Source: Synergistaceae bacterium (GTDB lineage: Bacteria; Synergistota; Synergistia; Synergistales; Synergistaceae). From it: DNA of 6,867 nt. Location: the NCBI GenBank assembly GCA_031273585.1, contig JAISRP010000247.1:1-6867 (forward strand). The letters are read 5' to 3'. A model generated the notes under the pieces. It was not told where the DNA came from. It did not search any database and saw only the letters and a program-made list of their open reading frames with translations. A program made the position numbers and the translations under genes. Numbering within the stretch: position 1 is the stretch's first letter; every line of letters begins with the position of its first letter. Below, in pieces: positions 1 to 6,104 of this stretch.

Positions 1-19
1 CTTACATGATTATTGATTT

Positions 20-136
20 AGGGAAGCGCTGATTAAATCGCCCGAACGACATTTTTGCCGTTTGAGGATGCGGAGCCGGTCAAGGTTTTAATCTTTACCC
101 TTCAGGCCCCTAACGTTAAATCAGCCCTTACTTAGG
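20..136. repeat. Possible small inverted-repeat element (MITE-like)
   Basis: The segment begins with AAGCGCTGATTAAAT (24-38) and ends with the imperfect inverse GTTAAATCAGCCCTT (115-129). The two 15-base arms pair at 12 positions, and they sit inside TTAGGG and CTTAGG contexts respectively. The interior has no open frame of note and contains the inverted copy of the dispersed repeat (85-121). The size and terminal inverted repeats would suit a non-autonomous mobile element, but no transposase and no clear target-site duplication are visible. This is an inference from symmetry alone; the arms could also be chance or part of a larger repeat cut by the window edge. Confidence 0.35.
85..121 (-). 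repeat. Dispersed repeat, copy 1 (inverted)
   Basis: Read on the minus strand, this segment matches 5285-5321 at 32 of 37 positions. It includes a perfect 16-base block, GTTTTAATCTTTACCC on the plus strand (85-100), which is the inverse of 5306-5321. Four of the five mismatches are C/T transitions in this reading. It faces copy 2 (187-220), so the pair forms a short inverted repeat around a 65-base spacer. No coding role is visible; it is most likely one member of an intergenic repeat family. Confidence 0.75.
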
Positions 137-186
137 AACGGACGGGCCGCGGGATTTTTTCGAAGAAAGCGAGTGACTGTTACGGA

Positions 187-220
187 ATATAGCAATTTAA
201 AATCAGAAGCCTAAAGGGTA
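187..220 (+). repeat. Dispersed repeat, copy 2
   Basis: This 34-base segment is identical to 5277-5310 except for one C/T difference (204 against 5294). Its core is TATAGCAATTTAAAAT followed by AGAAGCCTAAAGGGTA. Similarity to copy 3 stops abruptly at 220, where the aldo/keto reductase relic begins; copies 1 and 3 both continue with AAGATTAAAAC (in copy orientation) while this one does not. The break at 220 therefore looks like an insertion or deletion junction. Confidence 0.85.
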
Positions 221-363
221 TTGAAAAATTCCTGGACGAGGATCTGGCGCGGCTTGGGACCGACTACATCGACGTCTACCTGCTCCACAACCTGAACCAC
301 GGCAACTGGGGGCTGGAAATTCCCGATCTGCTCAGGGGCGCGCACAAGGAATTGATCGAATAG
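220..363 (+). pseudogene. Aldo/keto reductase relic (internal fragment)
   Basis: The plus-strand frame from 220 to the TAG at 361-363 encodes 47 residues that resemble the middle of the ferredoxin-domain-bearing aldo/keto reductases (COG1453 type). The visible block is FLDEDLARLGTDYIDVYLLH followed by NLN and a conserved Trp. The DYIDVYLLH segment belongs to a strand of the TIM barrel. The C-terminal stretch LLRGAHKELIE still resembles the family's helix before the KIRxIGFS strand, then stops. There is no start codon in frame: going upstream the frame runs into the dispersed repeat and hits TAG at 190-192. The N-terminal third, with the catalytic Tyr, and the whole C-terminal half are absent here. 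The fragment converges on purF with a gap of only 21 bases. It is almost certainly non-functional; the family call is from motif memory. Confidence 0.75.
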
Positions 364-384
364 GCGCAGGACGCCGCGGGGGGC

Positions 385-1806
385 TCAGCCAAATATCCTC
401 TCGCAGGCGTCGCGCGACTCGGCCCTGTCCGGCTCCTTCATGTATTTTCCGTCGAAGCACGCCGTGCAGAGGCCGTCCCCCGGGATGCCTATGGACTCTA
501 TCATGTCCTGGCAGCTAAGGTAGCAGAGCGAGTCCGCGCCGATCGACCCGGCGATCTCCTCGACCGAGTGGCTGGCGGCGGCCAGGTCCCCCTTGGATGG
601 CGTGTCGATTCCGTAGAAACACGGATATCTGACGGGGGGCGAGGATATGCGAAGGTGGATGGCCTTAGTCCCGCACTCGCGGATCATCGAGACGACGAGC
701 CCGGCGGTGGTCCCCCTCACTATGGAGTCGTCGACCAGGATGGCGCTGCGGTCCCGGAAGAGCTCGGGACAGGGGTTTAGCTTTATTCGCACGCCGAGCT
801 CCCTGACCCGCTGAGTCGGCTGGATGAATGTGCGCCCAACGTAGCGGTTGCGGACTACGGCCGCCTCGTATGGAAGCCTCGACTCCTCCGCGTAGCCGAG
901 GGCGGCGGTCGTGCCGCTGTCCGGCATGGACGCCACGAAGTCCGCCTCCGAGGCCGGGGCGGAGGACAGGAAAAACTTCTCGCCGCTGCCGCCACGGGCC
1001 AGCCTGCGCCCCATCTCCTGACGGGCCTTGTAGACGGACCTGCCCCCTATCACGCTGTCGGGCCTCGCCAAGTAAACGTACTCGAACGAGCAGAGCCGCC
1101 CGTGCTCGACCTCGGTCGGCATACGGTAGGACTGAAGCCCGCGTTCGTTTATGAGCAGCACCTCGCCTGGCTCGATGTCGCGGACGAACGACGCCCCGAG
1201 GAGGTTGAAGGCACAGCTCTCCGAGGCCACATAATAGTTTTCTCCCCTCCTGCCCAGCGACAACGGCCTGAAACCCCACGGATCGCGGGCTGCCACGAGC
1301 CCCTCCTCCATGAGCACGACGAGGCTGAACGCGCCTCTCACCTCGCAGAGCGCGCGGCGGAGCGCCTCGAGCGGACGCCTCCTCGGCTGGTGCGCCAGCA
1401 GTTGAAGTATTGCCTCGGTATCGCTGGTGGACTGGAATATCGCCCCCCTGTTTTCGAGCGCCTCGCGAAGTTCGAGGAAGTTCGTCAGGTTGCCGTTGTG
1501 AGCGATTGCCACGGGCCCTTGGGCGTAGTTCGCGCAGATGGGCTGCGCGTTCTGCTCGTGAGAGCCCCCCGCCGTCGAGTAGCGCACGTGTCCTATCGCG
1601 GTCCGCGCCCTCACCTCGGCGAGCCTGGATTGATTGAGGGCGTCGTGAACGAGCCCCATCCCCTTTATGACGTTGATCCTTCTGTCGCCGTTTATCCACG
1701 CCACTCCCGCCGACTCCTGGCCGCGGTGCTGCAGAGCGGAGAGCCCCAGATAGATCTCCTCCGCAACGTAATCCTTGCCGCTGTATGCGCCGAACACTCC
1801 ACACAT
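385..1806 (-). CDS. purF: Amidophosphoribosyltransferase PurF (Fe-S type)
   Basis: PurF catalyses the committed step of purine synthesis: PRPP plus glutamine gives 5-phosphoribosylamine, in the cytoplasm. The protein has 473 residues, a usual length. It begins MCGVFG, so Cys2 is the N-terminal nucleophile of the glutaminase domain after Met removal, with no propeptide. RYST (75-78) and HNGN (103-106) complete the glutaminase site. The phosphoribosyltransferase domain carries RYVGRTFIQP (321-330) and the PRPP loop ILVDDSIVRGTT (356-367). Four cysteines sit where the Bacillus-type enzyme binds a [4Fe-4S] cluster: C239, C396, C447 and C450 (the CxxC in GLCTAC). A short extra stretch lies near 271-288, before MPDSG. 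The start is the ATG at 1804-1806, with GGGGAG (1816-1821) 9 bases upstream. It is the last gene of the purSQLF run, 19 bases after purL. No clear terminator follows its stop. Confidence 0.98.
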   Translation of the reverse strand: MCGVFGAYSGKDYVAEEIYLGLSALQHRGQESAGVAWINGDRRINVIKGMGLVHDALNQSRLAEVRARTAIGHVRYSTAGGSHEQNAQPICANYAQGPVAIAHNGNLTNFLELREALENRGAIFQSTSDTEAILQLLAHQPRRRPLEALRRALCEVRGAFSLVVLMEEGLVAARDPWGFRPLSLGRRGENYYVASESCAFNLLGASFVRDIEPGEVLLINERGLQSYRMPTEVEHGRLCSFEYVYLARPDSVIGGRSVYKARQEMGRRLARGGSGEKFFLSSAPASEADFVASMPDSGTTAALGYAEESRLPYEAAVVRNRYVGRTFIQPTQRVRELGVRIKLNPCPELFRDRSAILVDDSIVRGTTAGLVVSMIRECGTKAIHLRISSPPVRYPCFYGIDTPSKGDLAAASHSVEEIAGSIGADSLCYLSCQDMIESIGIPGDGLCTACFDGKYMKEPDRAESRDACERIFG

Positions 1807-1825
1807 GAGGTCAGTCTCCCCTACT

Positions 1826-4003
1826 TCAGCTTCGCAGCAGGCGATCGCCCTCCGTGAAGGCGTATCGCAGTTCGCTCACCGGCAGCTCGAAGACGTCTCC
1901 GAACTTAAGGGTATCGCCGCGGACCGTCCCGATCCTAGCGACCGGGTAGCCGTCCCATATTGACAGGAACTTGTCGAGGCACTCCGGCTGGACGGCGTAG
2001 ACCGCGCGGGGCCCGCCCTCGCTGAAGAGGACCTCCGTCAGGCCGCTCCCGCCCAATTCGCCCAGGTCCACCTCCATCCCCAAACCGCAGAAGATGGCAG
2101 ACTTCGCCAAGGCAACAGCCAGACCGCCGCCGGCTATGACCCTGCCACCCCTGACGCAGGCCCTGCGGGACGTCGCTATGGCCCGTTCCGCAAACGCGTG
2201 CTCCATGTTGGGATCGTAGGCCCACACATCTCCCAAGGGCTCCGAGCTGCCGGCGCCGCCGCAGATCACCTGCCAGCGGCTCGCTCCCAGCGAGCCTGCC
2301 GCGGGGCCCACGAGGCAGACGGCATCCCCCTCCCTCGCCCTGCCGCACGAAACGTAGTACGCGCAGTGCGAGACGAGCCCCGCCGTTACCACGAGCGGCA
2401 CGGGGTAGATGCCGCCGCGCGGCGTCTCGTTATACAGGCTGACGTTGCCCGACACGACCGGGCAACCCATGTCGCGGCACACCGTCGCGAGGCCCTTGAC
2501 GCACTCCGAGAGGACGTGAAAGTTCTCGGGGTCCTCCGGCGACGGAAAGTTGAGGCAGTTGGTCATCCCGAGCGGTTCCGCGCCCGACAGCGCAAGCACC
2601 CTCAGCGACTGCGCCATAGTCTCTGCCGCCCCGCTGAACGGGTCGGCGCGGCACTTCCACGGCTCGCCCTCCATCGCGAACAGTACGAGCCCGTCCGTGT
2701 CCGGCAGGCAGACGGCCGACACGGGATACCCCGGCTCCTCCGCAGTGTGAAGCTGCACCTGGCAGTCGTACTGCTCCCATATCTCCCGGCGCTCCCGCCC
2801 TGCGGGCGAGCCGAGGAGTTCAAGCAGGTCCCCCGCGGGGTCCAGGCTCCTCATGTCCGGCCTCGGCGCCCTTCTTGCGGCAGCATCCGCCGGCGCCGCC
2901 GCGGGCCACTCGATCATGGGGGCGCTGCCGAGTATCTGAACCGGCAGGTCTGCGATCACGACGTCGTGCTCCAGGACCCTGTAACGGTCCCCCTCTATGA
3001 TCGCGCCAACCGCGACGCATTCGAGCTCGTAGCGACCCGCAATGCCCATCACCTCGTCCAGCTTCTCGGGGGTCACTATGAGCAGCATTCGCTCCTGCGA
3101 CTCGGAGAGGAATATCTCCCAGGGCTCCATCCGCTCCCGCAGCGGAATCCTGTCGCAGAATATCTCCATTCCGACGCCGCTCTTGTGGGCTATCTCGCTC
3201 GAAGAGGAGAGAATTCCCGCAGCCCCCATGTCCTGCATCGACTCTATGAGCCCCCTGTCCCTGAGGTCGAGACAGCATTCGATGAGCAGTTTTTCCTCGA
3301 ACGGATCGCCTATCTGTATCTGAGGGCGGCTCTCGCGGCTGTCCTCGTCCAGCTCCTTCGACGCGAACGACGCGCCCGCTATGCCGTCGCGGCCCGTCTT
3401 CGAGCCAAGAAGGACCGCTAGGTGCCCCGGATGGGCCGTCCTGGAGCTCACTATCGAGTCCAGCCTGACGAAGCCGCAGTTGAACGCGTTGACGAGGGGG
3501 TTTCCCTCGAAGCATGGGTCGTAGAAGGTCTTGCCCCCTATCGTCGGCACCCCCACCGCGTTTCCGTAGCCCGCTATGCCCTCGACTATCCCCTCCGCCA
3601 GGTTCGCGGATTTAAGCGAGTCGGGGGGGCCGAGGAACAGTCCGTCCATCGAGGCCGCGGGGCGCGCGCCCATCGCTAGTATGTCCCTGATTATTCCGCC
3701 CACCCCGGTCGCTGCGCCCTGATAAGGGGCGACAGCTGACGGATGATTGTGGCTCTCCACCTTGAAGGCGAGCCCCCAGCCGCCGCCGCAGTCCACGACC
3801 CCGGCGTTCTCGCCCGGCCCCTGGACCACGGAGCGTCCGCTCTGAGGAAACTGAGAGAGCAGCCTGCGGGTGGACTTGTAGCTGCAGTGCTCCGACCACA
3901 TCACGCCTATGAGCGCGGTCTCGAGGTCGTTGGGCGTCCTCCCGAGCATCTCCTTTATGCGCTCGTACTCCGCATCGGACAGACCAGCATCCCGGTAGTT
4001 CAT
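1826..4003 (-). CDS. purL: FGAM synthase subunit PurL (small type)
   Basis: PurL is the synthetase subunit of phosphoribosylformylglycinamidine synthase: FGAR, ATP and ammonia give FGAM. At 725 residues it is the small form that depends on separate PurS and PurQ. The N-terminal half has MWSEHCSYKST (35-45, with the catalytic-type His39), ESHNHPS (83-89), the glycine-rich GAATGVGGIIRDI (97-109), GASFASKEL (210-218), QDMGAAGILSSSSE (257-270) and LSESQERML (299-307). The C-terminal PurM-like half has MTNCLNFPSPEDPE (480-493) and SGNVSLYNE (518-526). The motif usually written HDxSDGGL in this half reads GRVIAGGGL here (620-628), an unusual loss of the acidic and Ser residues, although the flanking GGLAVALAK is normal. 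The ATG start overlaps the purQ stop (ATGA), with GGGAGG (4011-4016) 7 bases upstream, so translation is probably coupled. Confidence 0.98.
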   Translation of the reverse strand: MNYRDAGLSDAEYERIKEMLGRTPNDLETALIGVMWSEHCSYKSTRRLLSQFPQSGRSVVQGPGENAGVVDCGGGWGLAFKVESHNHPSAVAPYQGAATGVGGIIRDILAMGARPAASMDGLFLGPPDSLKSANLAEGIVEGIAGYGNAVGVPTIGGKTFYDPCFEGNPLVNAFNCGFVRLDSIVSSRTAHPGHLAVLLGSKTGRDGIAGASFASKELDEDSRESRPQIQIGDPFEEKLLIECCLDLRDRGLIESMQDMGAAGILSSSSEIAHKSGVGMEIFCDRIPLRERMEPWEIFLSESQERMLLIVTPEKLDEVMGIAGRYELECVAVGAIIEGDRYRVLEHDVVIADLPVQILGSAPMIEWPAAAPADAAARRAPRPDMRSLDPAGDLLELLGSPAGRERREIWEQYDCQVQLHTAEEPGYPVSAVCLPDTDGLVLFAMEGEPWKCRADPFSGAAETMAQSLRVLALSGAEPLGMTNCLNFPSPEDPENFHVLSECVKGLATVCRDMGCPVVSGNVSLYNETPRGGIYPVPLVVTAGLVSHCAYYVSCGRAREGDAVCLVGPAAGSLGASRWQVICGGAGSSEPLGDVWAYDPNMEHAFAERAIATSRRACVRGGRVIAGGGLAVALAKSAIFCGLGMEVDLGELGGSGLTEVLFSEGGPRAVYAVQPECLDKFLSIWDGYPVARIGTVRGDTLKFGDVFELPVSELRYAFTEGDRLLRS

Positions 4004-4734
4004 CTGACATCCTCCCTGCCCGGCGAGACATTAAAGGCTCCAAAGTGTTCGCCCAGCGACTGCCACAGCCCCCTGCCATCAGTTCCCCGGATGAGGTACT
4101 TCAAGGTGGCCCGCTCGGGGTGAGGCATGAGGCCCAGGACGTTGCCCTCCCTGCTGATTATCCCGGCTATGCCGTTCAGCGCGCCGTTCGGCGCGTGAGG
4201 GGCGCCCGCCTCGCGGGTTACGGGATCGGCGTACCTGAACACTACCTGATGCCGCTCCTCCAGCTCATCGAGCTCATCGGGCGGCAGGAAGAAGAGCCCC
4301 TCGTGGTGGGCTATGGGAAACTGGACCACCTGACGCTCCGGGAACGACCTGGTGAAGGGGGTGTTGTTGCGCTCGACCCGTATGTGGCACGGGCTGCATA
4401 TAAACCTGAGGTTTGAATTGGGCAGCAGGGCCCCGGGCAGCAACCTTGCCTCGGTCAGGATCTGAAACCCGTTGCATATCCCCAGTACGAGCCCCCCGGA
4501 CATGGCGTGAGCCCTGACGGCCCTCATTATGTTGGACCTCGCGGCCAGAGCGCCGCTGCGCAGGTAGTCGCCGTAGGAAAATCCCCCCGGTAGGAGGACG
4601 AGGTCCGGGGCCTCCGGAAAGCCATCCTCGCTGTGCCAGACCATGTCGACCGGACCCAGCCCCATGTCGAGTATCGCGTCCCTGGCATCCCTGTCGCAGT
4701 TGCTGCCCGGGAATACGACTACCGCCGTTCTCAC
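4000..4734 (-). CDS. purQ: FGAM synthase glutaminase subunit PurQ
   Basis: PurQ is the class I glutaminase that supplies ammonia to PurL in the PurS-PurQ-PurL complex. The 244 residues cover the whole domain: the N-terminal VVVFPGSNCDRD (5-16), LLPGGFSYGDYLR (47-59), the nucleophile elbow GICNGFQ (85-91, Cys87) and the catalytic His/Glu pair in GLMPHPER (201-208, His205 and Glu207). It is slightly longer than the roughly 230 residues common in the family; the extra length lies in an acidic stretch near 150-162 and a short C-terminal tail. The start codon is GTG at 4732-4734, overlapping the purS stop (GTGA), and GGAG (4743-4746) lies 8 bases upstream within purS. Its own stop overlaps the purL start. 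The 4-base overlaps on both sides suggest coupled translation at matched levels of the three subunits. Confidence 0.97.
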   Translation of the reverse strand: MRTAVVVFPGSNCDRDARDAILDMGLGPVDMVWHSEDGFPEAPDLVLLPGGFSYGDYLRSGALAARSNIMRAVRAHAMSGGLVLGICNGFQILTEARLLPGALLPNSNLRFICSPCHIRVERNNTPFTRSFPERQVVQFPIAHHEGLFFLPPDELDELEERHQVVFRYADPVTREAGAPHAPNGALNGIAGIISREGNVLGLMPHPERATLKYLIRGTDGRGLWQSLGEHFGAFNVSPGREDVR

Positions 4735-4988
4735 GGCAGCTGCTCCAGGGTGAACGTGCAGGACTCGATGAGGTCGTTGACGAGGAGGTCGTCCGCAGCA
4801 GCGCGCACGATCTCGCCGGCGGAGGACTCGTCAGGCGCCTCGACGACGAAGCGGACGAACCGGCCCACCCGGACCCCGCTCACAGCCTCGTACCCGTGCG
4901 ACCGCAGCGTGCGCTCGACGGCCTTGCCCTGCGTATCCAACACCCCGTCCTTTGGAAGAACGGTCACGTCGGCCCTGAATCTCTTCAT
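4731..4988 (-). CDS. purS: FGAM synthase subunit PurS
   Basis: PurS is the small bridging subunit that holds PurQ against PurL and helps pass ammonia between them. The 85-residue length is typical. The family signature is visible as VLDTQGKAVERTLRSHGY (16-33), then the VSGVRVGRFVRF strand region (36-47) and a C-terminal helix containing DDLLVNDLIESC (65-76). It is the first gene of the operon. The ATG at 4986-4988 has a strong GGGAGGG (4999-5005) about 10 bases upstream. The predicted transcription start near 5016 leaves a leader of about 28 bases. No other in-frame start with better support is visible. PurS sequences are short and diverge quickly, but this motif together with the purSQL order makes the assignment secure. 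Confidence 0.95.
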   Translation of the reverse strand: MKRFRADVTVLPKDGVLDTQGKAVERTLRSHGYEAVSGVRVGRFVRFVVEAPDESSAGEIVRAAADDLLVNDLIESCTFTLEQLP

Positions 4989-4998
4989 GAAAAGTCAG

Positions 4999-5005
4999 CC
5001 CTCCC
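4999..5005 (-). promoter_or_regulatory. Ribosome binding site of purS
   Basis: GGGAGGG on the minus strand lies 10 bases before the purS ATG. It is the strongest Shine-Dalgarno match in the operon and supports the chosen purS start. Confidence 0.8.
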
Positions 5006-5022
5006 ATCATAATGTCACTGAT

Positions 5023-5051
5023 ATTATCCGCCGTCGTACCGTAATTGTCAA
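5023..5051 (-). promoter_or_regulatory. Promoter of the purSQLF operon
   Basis: On the minus strand, TTGACA (5046-5051) is a perfect -35 box and GATAAT (5023-5028) matches the -10 consensus at five of six bases, with an optimal 17-base spacer (5029-5045). Transcription would start near 5016, about 28 bases before the purS ATG. This makes it the likely housekeeping-sigma promoter of the whole operon. A second TATAAT (5052-5057) lies just upstream but has no well-placed -35 box. No motif that I can identify as a PurR operator is present. Confidence 0.8.
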
Positions 5052-5096
5052 ATTATATATCTGAATCAGAGCATGTTGCGGCAATAATGTAAACAT

Positions 5097-5148
5097 CGCT
5101 GCCGACCGCGGCGTCCCGGAAACGATTCGGCAGTTTGCAGCGTCCGGG
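5097..5148 (-). promoter_or_regulatory. Crossing inverted repeats upstream of pur promoter
   Basis: CTGCCGA (5099-5105) is perfectly complementary to TCGGCAG (5127-5133), and CCCGGA (5115-5120) to TCCGGG (5143-5148). The two stems cross, so an RNA could form only one of them or a pseudoknot. CGCTGC (5097-5102) can also pair with GCAGCG (5137-5142) as a third alternative. Such competing stems are typical of attenuators, but they would be transcribed only from a promoter further upstream than the one predicted at 5023-5051. They may instead be double-strand protein sites or chance pairings in GC-rich DNA. Confidence 0.3.
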
Positions 5149-5158
5149 CGAATAAGAA

Positions 5159-5199
5159 GCCGCGGGGATTCGGTCATTTGCCTACCGAAACCCCGCGGC
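5159..5199 (-). terminator. Strong hairpin, probable terminator
   Basis: Arms 5159-5174 and 5184-5199 are 16 bases each with a single mismatch, around a 9-base loop; the outer part is the very stable GCCGCGGGG/CCCCGCGGC. On the minus strand the stem is followed by TTCTTATT, a weak U-rich tail. This fits a factor-independent terminator that ends the isomerase transcript about 215 bases past its stop and insulates the pur promoter. The tail is interrupted by C and A, so an attenuator or mRNA-end stabiliser is possible. On the plus strand no T tract follows. Confidence 0.55.
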
Positions 5200-5276
5200 C
5201 TGCCGTCCGTCACGCGATTCTCCAAACCTTAACAGGTGCGCATAAACCTCTTTAAGAATTGCAGAACATCCGCGCT

Positions 5277-5321
5277 ATATAGCAATTTAAAATTAGAAGC
5301 CTAAAGGGTAAAGATTAAAAC
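5277..5321 (+). repeat. Dispersed repeat, copy 3
   Basis: This is the longest copy in the window. Bases 5277-5310 match copy 2 (187-220) with one difference, and 5285-5321 match the inverse of copy 1 (85-121) at 32 of 37 positions, including a perfect 16-base block ending at 5321. It lies in the intergenic region, in the same orientation as copy 2, so the two copies form direct repeats on either side of the pur operon. Read on the minus strand it contains a weak promoter-like TTTAGG, 18 bases, TATATA; I give that little weight. Confidence 0.85.
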
Positions 5322-5414
5322 ATGTGCTGCCACTGTAATCGTCATCAGCAAAATTCCACGCGGTTTATATAATCGGCCATATCTGCCCTTGAATGGGCGG
5401 AACCGTAAAACCCG

Positions 5415-6026
5415 CTACGCCGCAGCCCCTGCCTTTTTCCTGGCGCGATCCTTCTTGTCGGGGTCGCCGGAGATGAAGAGCTTGTTTATTATCACATCGC
5501 GGAGCGGCCTGTCCGCAGCCCCGGTCGGGACGCTGCCTATGGCCTTCACAACGTCCATGCCCTCCACCACCCTGCCGAAGATAGCGTGCTTGCCGTCGAG
5601 CCACGGCGTGGGAGCGAGCGTTATGAAAAATTGCGAGCCCCCGGTGTCGGGGCCGGCATTGGCCATCGAGAGTATGCCCTCCGAGTCGTGCTTCAAACCC
5701 TCGCCGAACTCGTCCGGTATGGTATAGCCGGGCCCCCCGGTGCCGGTCCCGGTGGGGTCGCCGCCCTGTATCATGAAGCCGTCTATCACCCTGTGAAAGA
5801 TCACCCCGTCGTAAAACCTCCGCCCCGCAAGGTCCATGAAGCTGCGGCACGTCTTTGGAGCGAGGTCGTAGAAGAGCTCTATCTTAATCGTGCCCATTGA
5901 AGTCTCGAACGTCGCCACCGGACGCTTCGGCTTCTTCTCCGCCGCATCGGCAGCCGAGGCCGAAACGGCGGACACTGGCAGCAACGAAACGCAGAGCAGC
6001 ATCGCAATAACTGTGGATAATTTCAC
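5415..6026 (-). CDS. Exported cyclophilin-type peptidyl-prolyl isomerase
   Basis: Cyclophilins catalyse cis-trans isomerisation of X-Pro bonds. This 203-residue protein starts with a Sec signal peptide: Lys2, a hydrophobic run (about 5-20) and an Ala/Ser-rich cleavage region near 22-27, with no lipobox. It therefore probably folds proteins outside the cytoplasmic membrane. A Lys-rich spacer (31-36) leads to the domain. FHRVIDGFMIQGGD (77-90) carries the equivalents of cyclophilin A Arg55, Phe60, Met61 and Gln63 (Arg79, Phe84, Met85, Gln87). SQFFIT (131-136) gives the Phe113 equivalent (Phe134), and WLDGKHAIFG (142-151) gives the Trp121 and His126 equivalents (Trp142, His147), so the active site is complete. 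The tail (188-203) is basic and Ala-rich. The start is GTG at 6024-6026, with AAGGGA (6038-6043) 11 bases upstream; an in-frame stop precedes it. It has its own promoter and is not part of the pur operon. Confidence 0.95.
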   Translation of the reverse strand: MKLSTVIAMLLCVSLLPVSAVSASAADAAEKKPKRPVATFETSMGTIKIELFYDLAPKTCRSFMDLAGRRFYDGVIFHRVIDGFMIQGGDPTGTGTGGPGYTIPDEFGEGLKHDSEGILSMANAGPDTGGSQFFITLAPTPWLDGKHAIFGRVVEGMDVVKAIGSVPTGAADRPLRDVIINKLFISGDPDKKDRARKKAGAAA

Positions 6027-6081
6027 CGGAACACCAATCCCTTCGCTGATCTTTTAACGCCCGCAAAAAAAACGCGCTCAT

Positions 6082-6098
6082 GATTTGCATCGCAAATC
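6082..6098. promoter_or_regulatory. Operator-like palindrome at the isomerase start site
   Basis: GATTTGC-ATC-GCAAATC is a perfect 7-base inverted repeat around a 3-base centre. It begins right where transcription from the adjacent -10 box should start (about 6098). That position suits a repressor operator; equally, the RNA would carry a small 5'-end stem-loop that could protect the transcript. No regulator is identifiable from the window. Confidence 0.5.
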
Positions 6099-6104
6099 GA
6101 AATT

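Larger units (their letters stand above)
4989..5414. other. Non-coding region between purS and the isomerase gene
   Basis: This 426-base stretch has no credible gene on either strand; its open frames lack family motifs and ribosome binding sites. From purS outward it holds the pur promoter (5023-5051), a set of crossing inverted repeats (5097-5148), a strong hairpin (5159-5199) and the dispersed repeat (5277-5321), then about 90 bases in which I see nothing beyond a 4-5 bp hairpin near 5387-5399. Confidence 0.7.

Noticed and set aside
85..220. Copies 1 and 2 as the start of a CRISPR array
   Set aside because: Only two copies, inverted relative to each other, with no regular repeat-spacer pattern.
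363..375. Hairpin GGCG-CAGGA-CGCC as terminator after purF
   Set aside because: The stem is only 4 bp and no T run follows on either strand.
1102..1857. Plus-strand 251-codon open frame opposite purF
   Set aside because: It is antisense to a well-supported gene, has no family motif, and is the usual by-product of GC-rich codon use.
2198..3421. Plus-strand 407-codon open frame opposite purL
   Set aside because: Its Arg/Ala/His-rich composition without motifs is typical of an antisense shadow of a GC-rich gene.
5052..5057. Second TATAAT as an alternative pur -10 box
   Set aside because: The only candidate -35 (TTGCCG, 5079-5084) is 21 bases away, and no extended -10 is present.
4633..5064. 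Plus-strand 143-codon frame across purS and the pur promoter
   Set aside because: It covers purQ, purS and the promoter in antisense, has no recognisable domain, and its C-terminal part is non-coding in composition.
5007..5225. Minus-strand 72-codon frame upstream of purS
   Set aside because: It runs through the hairpin and the pur promoter, has no ribosome binding site or known motif, and ends in low-complexity residues.
4989..5280. Purine riboswitch upstream of purS
   Set aside because: The conserved core bases and three-way junction pattern are not seen, and the best promoter lies downstream of most of this region, leaving a leader of about 28 bases.
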